DNA of 39,133 bases, taken from Pirellulaceae bacterium (GTDB lineage: Bacteria; Planctomycetota; Planctomycetia; Pirellulales; Pirellulaceae). Position 1 is the first letter of the stretch. Each line of letters begins with the position of its first letter. The stretch is from the NCBI GenBank assembly GCA_030748485.1, contig JASMLW010000464.1, forward strand, positions 1 through 39,133, in the 5' to 3' direction. The notes below the pieces were generated by a model. That model was not told the origin of the DNA. It saw only the letters and a program-made list of their open reading frames with translations, and made no database searches. The position numbers were made by a program, and so were the translations under genes. Below are positions 34,046-39,133 of this stretch, piece by piece.

Positions 34046-35674
34046 CTAGGGTTCGACGATGCGTCGAGCCGCTAGATCGTATCGCCGGCCGGCGTCCACT
34101 GTTTCGTAGTCCGGCTTGCCATCCTCGACGGGTTGGCGGTGATTGTAGAAATGCACTTTGTTGGCTCCGACAATTTCAGCAATGCTGCCTTTGACGACCA
34201 GCGCCGTCGTCTCGTCGATGCCGATTCCCAGCAGCTGCGGATGCCGTTTCATCACGGCGGTCATGTCGCGGAATCGTTTCCGCTGCGCGAAGTGTTGATC
34301 GATGGCGACGCCCGGCAAGAACCCCAGCCCGCGGACATAACCGTCCGCCATCATGGTGCGGTTGCCGAGCGGACTGCCCCTGACGAGGAATTCGGCTTGG
34401 ATCGACGCGCCGGCCGAACTGCCACCGATGACGCCACCGCGTTTGAGCACATCGTGGAGCAACGGCTCCAGCTTGGTGTTCTCGTAGGCGTCCAGGAATC
34501 GCCATTGTCTGCCGCCGCCGAACCAGACGCCTGTCGCCTCCCGCAACAACTTCAGGGACGCGGCGCTCTCCACCTCCTCCTTCGCGCGAGCGCGGAGCAC
34601 TTTGACGTTTTTGGCTCCCCGCCGCGTGAACAGTCGGGCGATCCGCTCATCGGGCGGCAGCGGATCGGGGACTGCGGTTGGCAAGACGACGATCAGTGAC
34701 TCCTCGCCGCCCGCCAACTCGATGAAACGATCCGTCAACTCGTCGGGCATACCGCCGCCGCCGACGATCACGAGCGAGCCGTTCTCGACCACCGGCGTCA
34801 CCGCTTTCGCCGCGGGGAACAAGTCGCCGGCGCGATCGCGAGCCAAACGACGCATCGACGTCCAATCGCCGAACTGCCTCGGCTCCAACACGATCTCTGT
34901 TGCCTCTTCACGCTCGGAGGGGGCGAACAAGAGCCTCACGTTTCCTTCGCCGGCGACTCGCATCCGCCGCCCCCGCACAACCAGGGCGGTCTGTTCGTCG
35001 ACACCGACACCGACGTGGAGCGGGTGCTTCGCCAAAACGCCTCGCAGCCGAGGCGCTCGTTTGCGTTTCGTGAAGTGTTGATCGACGACCGCGCCGGGCA
35101 GCAAATCGAATCCGACCTTCAGCTCGGCCTCAGGATTGCCCCTGGCGATCATCAACTTGGATTGAATTGCGGCTCCCGCCGACGTGCCGCCAATCACACC
35201 GCCTCTCTTTTGCAGCTCCATCAGCTCTTTCTCAACAAGCGTTCCGACGTAAGCCTCCGCGATTCGCGATTGCTGGCCGCCAACGAACCAGACAGCCGTC
35301 GCGGCCTTCAGTGGAGCTGCGAAGTCCGGATCGTTCGCTCGTTCGCGATCGCGCGTGTGCAGTACGGTCACAGCGCCCAACTTTCGGCCGAGCCAAGGAT
35401 CGGCGTAGCGCTCATCGGCTCCATCTTCATCGGCTTTCGCCGACGCCGTTGGAATGACGACGAGTTTCGCGTCCGCGCCACCCGCCAATTCAATGAACGG
35501 CCGCAATGTTTCGTCGGACAGCGCTCCCCCGCCGGCAATGAAAAGTGCGCCCTTGGCGCCGGTCGGATCGATCCAGTTCGAATCGGCGCGAGCTGTATTG
35601 ACGGTCGCCGCGACGATGAGCAGAAAAAGTTGCCAACGACGAACAGGAAACTCGGGTGAGAAGTGCGATGTCAT
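34046..35674 (-). CDS. Secreted protein with two tandem peptidase S51 (cyanophycinase-like) domains
   Basis: A 542-residue protein. The ATG at 35674 opens into a signal peptide (RRWQLFLLIVAATVNTARA, cleavage near 30). Domain 1 (about 43-265) and domain 2 (about 299-540) are both S51-type. Each has the start strand with GGG, the nucleophile motif (GGTSAGAAI, Ser165; GGSSAGASI, Ser420), the downstream DQHFxxRKR segment, and GVDEQTALVV/GIDETTALVV. Cyanophycinases cleave the Asp-Arg storage polymer, but other S51 members are dipeptidases, so the substrate is open. Having two apparently complete active sites on one chain is unusual. A weak GGAA lies upstream. Confidence 0.87.
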   Translation of the reverse strand: MTSHFSPEFPVRRWQLFLLIVAATVNTARADSNWIDPTGAKGALFIAGGGALSDETLRPFIELAGGADAKLVVIPTASAKADEDGADERYADPWLGRKLGAVTVLHTRDRERANDPDFAAPLKAATAVWFVGGQQSRIAEAYVGTLVEKELMELQKRGGVIGGTSAGAAIQSKLMIARGNPEAELKVGFDLLPGAVVDQHFTKRKRAPRLRGVLAKHPLHVGVGVDEQTALVVRGRRMRVAGEGNVRLLFAPSEREEATEIVLEPRQFGDWTSMRRLARDRAGDLFPAAKAVTPVVENGSLVIVGGGGMPDELTDRFIELAGGEESLIVVLPTAVPDPLPPDERIARLFTRRGAKNVKVLRARAKEEVESAASLKLLREATGVWFGGGRQWRFLDAYENTKLEPLLHDVLKRGGVIGGSSAGASIQAEFLVRGSPLGNRTMMADGYVRGLGFLPGVAIDQHFAQRKRFRDMTAVMKRHPQLLGIGIDETTALVVKGSIAEIVGANKVHFYNHRQPVEDGKPDYETVDAGRRYDLAARRIVEP

Positions 35675-36000
35675 ATTTCCAACTTTTGATGAGCGACAAA
35701 CCACGGGGTGGAGAATCTCGTTGCGGATCTGTGGTGTTGTAATTGGTCGGATTATAGCGAAGGAAACGGGTGCGCCGCCTCGACGACGCGCAGTCGGTTT
35801 GTTTGTTTTGGGCCAGAGTGGACGAACCGAACGGGAGGAAGGCAGATCCGGTTCAAACGATCGGCCGATGTCGCGAAGAGGTCGATCCAGCGCCGAATCG
35901 CGGCCTCTCCGATTCAGGTGAGCTATGTTTTCTTCAACGTCTGCGCACATCGTGCGCGGATCTAGTGTACGACGGATTTCCGCCTGAGCCATTCGACACC
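35675..36000. other. Divergent intergenic region with a small hairpin
   Basis: 326 bases separate the start of the S51 gene (-) from that of the HDOD gene (+). An open frame extends upstream of the HDOD start to 35770 but its residues have no family pattern. GCGCAC-ATC-GTGCGC (35943-35957) is a perfect six-base-arm inverted repeat 44 bases before the HDOD start and may be regulatory. No consensus promoter could be assigned with confidence. Confidence 0.5.
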
Positions 36001-37551
36001 ATGACGCACACCGAACAAGCCGCCGGCATTCTGAACCAGTTTGTACAGCGAAGCCGGGAAACGTATTCGTTGCCCGCGGTTGCGATGCGAGTTCTCGACC
36101 TGACGAACCATCCGAAGGTCGACATCCGCGAGTTGAAAGAGACGATCGAAACGGACCCCGCGCTGACGGCGAAGCTGCTGCGAGTTGTCAACAGTCCCGT
36201 ATTCGGACTGCGCGGAGAAGTTGCCGATCTCAACCAGGCGATCGCCTTGTTGGGCGTGCGTTCGCTCAAGATGCTGGTGCTCGGCTTCAGTTTGCCGCGG
36301 GGGCTCTGCGACGAAATCGAAAGTGAGATGCTCAAACTTTACTGGCGGCACGCGCTGATCAAATCGGTCGCCGCCCGAGAGCTAGCGCAGAAGATCTGGC
36401 GCATTCCCACAGACGAGATCTTCACGGCGGCGCTGCTGCAGGACTTCAGTGTGCTGGTCCTAGTCAAGGAGCTCGGAGCCAGCTACGCCGAGTTTTGGAA
36501 AGGTGTCTACGCCAACGGCGGCGACATCGCCGAGGCTGAGTCGCACGCGCTGGGTTTCTATCACACGGTGCTTACCGCACAGATCCTCTCAAATTGGGGG
36601 CTGCCGGACTCGGTCACCCATGTGGTTGGGATGCCGCCCGACGAAGTCCGTTTGGCGGCGCTGCCAGTCGACAAGGCGGCTCAGCCGCAAATCCTCCACA
36701 TCGCTGATTTGATCGCGAGATTGCTCAACGGCGGTCCGCCCGACGTGTTGGATCGGCTGCTCCGGACGGCCAAACGTTTCGCCAAGATCTCGTATGGACA
36801 ACTGCAGCAGATCGTGGAGACAGTTCAAGAGTTGGAGCCGGCGTTGGAAGAGGCCGTCGATGTCAACGGCGATCAGGTGTCGTATCCAGAGATACTGGCC
36901 GCCGCCCACGATCGGCTGGCGGACGAGGATCTGGATGGGCCCGCGAGTTCGTCGCTCGACGTATGCGACGACTGGGACTTCGAAGTCCTGCTGGCCGAAC
37001 AGGAGACCGCCAGGGTGGAAGCCGCCCAAACGCAGCAGCCTTGGATGAACGGACCGGAGGAGATGTTTCTCAAGGCGCCCGATGAACCCGGATTGCTGGG
37101 ACGGCTCAAGTCGTCCGCGGCGGCGGCCCGCTTGGCGCGCCAACCGCTGGCGCTTGTGCTGGTCGAGTTTGGCGATGTCGAAGAGCTCGTCGCAATCCAT
37201 GGATTGGGGTTCATCGACTTCTTTATGCAGGAACTCGAGCAACTCATCGAACATTGCGTCGAAGACGATTGCTATGGCGAACCGATGACCGACCACAGCA
37301 TCGCCTTGATCATGCCCGCGTCCGATCAGTTTCAAGCCGCCAAGGTGGCTCGAGAAATCTGTCGCGGCGTCGAGAGGTGGCCGATCGAGTACCCGGACGC
37401 CGCTGCACTGTCGCTCAACGTCGGCGCCGCCTCGCTGTCGCAAGTCCCGAAGAACTTCCCCGTGGACGACCTGCTCGACGCCGCCGAACGCTGTCTCTAC
37501 GGAGCTCGCAACGCCAGCGGCAACTCCGTCAAGAGTATCGAACTCGTATAG
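36001..37551 (+). CDS. HDOD domain protein with degenerate GGDEF-like tail
   Basis: A 516-residue cytoplasmic protein. Residues about 12-215 are an HDOD domain (SLPAVAMRVLDLTNHPKVDIRE; ETDPALTAKLLRVVNSPVFG; LNQAIALLGVRSLKMLVLG), a non-catalytic relative of HD phosphohydrolases used in signalling. A linker follows, and residues about 375-510 resemble a GGDEF fold (PLALVLVEFGDVEELVAIHG; DHSIALIMPASDQFQAAKVAREI; LSLNVGAASLSQ; LLDAAERCLYGARNASGNSVK) but lack the GG(D/E)EF catalytic signature, so it is probably a binding or regulatory module rather than a cyclic-di-GMP synthase. ATG 36001 is preferred because the family match begins just after it. Confidence 0.85.
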   Translation: MTHTEQAAGILNQFVQRSRETYSLPAVAMRVLDLTNHPKVDIRELKETIETDPALTAKLLRVVNSPVFGLRGEVADLNQAIALLGVRSLKMLVLGFSLPRGLCDEIESEMLKLYWRHALIKSVAARELAQKIWRIPTDEIFTAALLQDFSVLVLVKELGASYAEFWKGVYANGGDIAEAESHALGFYHTVLTAQILSNWGLPDSVTHVVGMPPDEVRLAALPVDKAAQPQILHIADLIARLLNGGPPDVLDRLLRTAKRFAKISYGQLQQIVETVQELEPALEEAVDVNGDQVSYPEILAAAHDRLADEDLDGPASSSLDVCDDWDFEVLLAEQETARVEAAQTQQPWMNGPEEMFLKAPDEPGLLGRLKSSAAAARLARQPLALVLVEFGDVEELVAIHGLGFIDFFMQELEQLIEHCVEDDCYGEPMTDHSIALIMPASDQFQAAKVAREICRGVERWPIEYPDAAALSLNVGAASLSQVPKNFPVDDLLDAAERCLYGARNASGNSVKSIELV

Positions 37552-37643
37552 CGAAACGGTCGAGCGCAGCCGTGCGACCTTTGAGTACCGCCTTGACAGA
37601 GCGGCGGCGGCGCATGCGTTTCTCTGCGCTTCACTCGCGGGCG

Positions 37644-38234
37644 CTACGCGTCGTCAGGTTGCCTGACGGTCGCGTGGGGAGCGGATGGCGCCGATGTCGG
37701 GGGTCGGAGTCGCCGCCACCGATTGCCGGTCACGAAGTCGAACGGATTGCTCTTGGGGACGGCCTTGATAACGGCCGTGCCGAGGCTGGTGAGGGGACGA
37801 TAGGGGGCCGGCCCGGTGTCTCTTGTTCCAGCGGAATCGGCCGGCTGGCCGTTCAAGAGATCGGGCGCTGCGCGGCGCGGAGGCGCGAGGGAAATCGGAG
37901 GCGGCGACGAAATCGACGGATCGACGGCGTCCGCTTGAAACTCGACGTCCGCCGGCAATGGGCTCGCGTCGTTCACAGCGGCCGCTTTCTGAAACCACTC
38001 GAGGATCTCCTCGCGGCGTTGAGCGGGCTGCCCTGCTCGGCTCCACCGATCGACCAACTGACGAGCCGCGTTGACGCGACGATCGTACTCTCCGCGTTCG
38101 GTGCGGAAGGCGTTGTAGGTTTCAATCCGAAACGAGCGAGCAGCCCGTTCGACATCTTCGTCCAATTCGGTCGGAAAGCCCTGGGCGAGCGTCGCGGTGG
38201 ACAACAGTGCGGCGGCGAGCAGCGTGGAAGTCAT
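37644..38234 (-). CDS. Small secreted protein of unknown function
   Basis: A 196-residue protein beginning with a signal peptide (MTSTLLAAALLSTATLAQG), then a charged helical stretch (DEDVERAARSFRIETYNAFRTERGEYDRRVNAARQL, with a Trp-containing continuation to about residue 85) and a Pro/Ala/Ser-rich tail with no predicted fold. No Cys pairs, lipobox or catalytic motif. Probably periplasmic. It stands alone between the convergent HDOD gene and the divergent DedA-type gene. Function unknown. Confidence 0.68.
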   Translation of the reverse strand: MTSTLLAAALLSTATLAQGFPTELDEDVERAARSFRIETYNAFRTERGEYDRRVNAARQLVDRWSRAGQPAQRREEILEWFQKAAAVNDASPLPADVEFQADAVDPSISSPPPISLAPPRRAAPDLLNGQPADSAGTRDTGPAPYRPLTSLGTAVIKAVPKSNPFDFVTGNRWRRLRPPTSAPSAPHATVRQPDDA

Positions 38235-38365
38235 GGCGTCCTAGTGATTAACCGTCAGAAGTGATAAAAGTGGATCCGTGTAGAGCTCCTTGAAGAGAGA
38301 GCCTCTTGAGAACCTAGGTCGCCGAATGGCCAAGTCAAACCGGCGCCGCCATCCCGAGATCAGAT

Positions 38366-39001
38366 TTGCAGACCGTCTACAAACAACTGATCATCTTCAC
38401 CGTCGTGCTGGCGCTGCCGGTGGTCCCTTTTCTGCTCTTCTCGGAACCACTTGAAGCCTGGGTTCGCGAGTGGATCGAAACACCGTCCGGTCGCGGATCC
38501 ACCTCAACCGGAATCATCGCCTTGCTGGCGTCCGACATTTTCTTGCCGATCCCCAGCAGCATGATCAGCACGATGGGCGGCTGGTATCTAGGTTCGTGGC
38601 TGGGGACGCTCACGTCGTGGGTCGGCATGACCCTCGGCGCCGTCATCGGCTTCGCGATGGCGCGGCGATATGGCCGCCCTTGGGCGGCCCGCTTCGCCAG
38701 TGAGCAGGAGCTGGCGCGGATGGCTCAGTTGAGCGAGCGGCACGGAGCAGCCATTCTCGTCTTCTCCCGCGGGCTGCCCTTGATGGCTGAAGCCAGCGTC
38801 TTGATGTTGGGCGTGAACCAACTGCCCTGGCGAAAATTCCTGCCCGCGGTCGCCGTCAGCAACCTGGTGATCGCGTTCGTCTACTCGCGGTTTGGCGAGT
38901 TCGCCGAGGGACGCGATTGGCTGCCACTGGCCATCGGCGTCTCAATTGCACTTCCCGTCGCAGCCACGACAATAGGCCGGATGATGTTGAAAAATGACTA
39001 G
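38366..39001 (+). CDS. DedA/VTT-domain membrane protein
   Basis: A 211-residue inner-membrane protein of the DedA/VTT (SNARE-associated) family, thought to act in lipid transport or membrane homeostasis. It has an N-terminal helix (QLIIFTVVLALPVVPFLLF), the re-entrant loop region SDIFLPIPSSMISTMGGWYLG with a G-rich helix (GTLTSWVGMTLGAVIGFAMARRYGR), the amphipathic second half with HGAAILVFSRGLPLMAEASVLMLGVNQLPWRKF (matching the family R-x-x-P pattern), and a last helix. The start is TTG at 38366 with no strong ribosome site; no closer ATG keeps helix 1. Its stop codon TAG (38999-39001) is formed from a TA target site plus the first base of an inserted palindromic element. Confidence 0.88.
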   Translation: MQTVYKQLIIFTVVLALPVVPFLLFSEPLEAWVREWIETPSGRGSTSTGIIALLASDIFLPIPSSMISTMGGWYLGSWLGTLTSWVGMTLGAVIGFAMARRYGRPWAARFASEQELARMAQLSERHGAAILVFSRGLPLMAEASVLMLGVNQLPWRKFLPAVAVSNLVIAFVYSRFGEFAEGRDWLPLAIGVSIALPVAATTIGRMMLKND

Positions 39002-39130
39002 AGGGCATTTCAAAACCTTGTACGATGGCCTTCCAAGGCCGTCGATTTTGGAAATCCTCGGGAAACGACGGCCTTGGAAGGCGCCTTGGAAGGCCATCGT
39101 ACGGCAAAACATCGGTTTTGAAATGCGCTC
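39001..39130. mobile_element. 130-bp palindromic MITE-like element flanked by TA
   Basis: Terminal inverted repeats of 17 bases match 16 of 17: GAGGGCATTTCAAAACC (39001-39017) and the reverse complement of 39114-39130. TA sits on both outer sides (38999-39000, 39131-39132), as expected of IS630/Tc1-mariner-type insertion. Inside, a 20-base perfect inverted pair (39020-39039 with 39083-39102) competes with a 16-base perfect pair (39029-39044 with 39066-39081) for the same left arm. No reading frame is present, so any movement would need a transposase in trans. RNA from it should fold strongly and may end transcription of the DedA-type gene. The window ends three bases beyond it. Confidence 0.8.
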
Positions 39131-39133
39131 TAA

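Noticed and set aside
36589-37443. 284-residue open frame on the - strand
   Set aside because: Antisense to the HDOD gene, no family pattern.

Overview
The window is about 39 kb of GC-rich chromosomal DNA that reads as Planctomycetota, probably the Pirellulales/Rhodopirellula-type group. The evidence is a PTPMT1-like phosphatidylglycerophosphate phosphatase, a protein resembling the planctomycete family TIGR03009, zinc-ribbon and 'FSIRQLLL' membrane proteins, BlaI/M56 regulators with large extra domains, and intergenic repeats of the ACACCAGCCCG...GCGCAAGCGAGGG type. LpxD and LpxI imply a lipid-A-bearing outer membrane. No rRNA, tRNA or CRISPR array was seen. I call 26 protein genes; two of these are each split by an apparent one-base frameshift.

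Layout. 1-588: tandem stem-loop repeats and a heptamer repeat, then lpxD (589-1680) and lpxI (1779-2672), two lipid A steps. 2868-5423: large secreted/anchored Gly-rich protein with DUF11-like repeats. 5526-7199 (-): two-module secreted cyclase-family protein. 7466-9139: zinc-ribbon protein with a disordered middle and four membrane helices. 9190-15245 (-): envelope-related series made of long NfeD (ClpP-class protease), short NfeD, a TPR-like membrane-anchored protein and a frameshifted Wza-type polysaccharide export protein. 15370-20119 (-): a TIGR03009-like secreted protein, a zinc-ribbon/TerB protein and arginine decarboxylase speA.

20231-21621 (+): a coupled pair, an unknown protein plus the PTPMT1-like phosphatase (cardiolipin/PG synthesis). 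21642-23344 (-): sufU-sufS pair for sulfur mobilisation. 23610-27215 (+): BlaI repressor overlapping an M56 (BlaR1-like) membrane metallopeptidase whose C-terminus carries a duplicated ~65-residue module and, after a frameshift, HEAT repeats; a strong sigma-70-like promoter overlaps palindromes that could be the BlaI operator. 27326-30496 (-): sugar-type ABC importer operon (permease, binding protein, permease) with no ATPase in the window. 30657-32873 (+): penicillin-acylase-family Ntn hydrolase. 32924-33922 (-): polytopic membrane protein. 34046-35674 (-): secreted protein with two complete tandem S51 (cyanophycinase-like) domains. 36001-37551 (+): HDOD protein with a degenerate GGDEF-like tail. 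37644-38234 (-): small secreted protein. 38366-39001 (+): DedA/VTT membrane protein whose stop codon is completed by a 130-bp palindromic MITE-like element flanked by TA.

No single defence or secretion island is evident. The most distinctive items are the MITE inserted inside a stop codon, the M56/duplicated-module/HEAT sensor locus, the eukaryote-like phosphatase pair, the tandem S51 protein and the two-module cyclase with complementary loss of metal-ligand residues.
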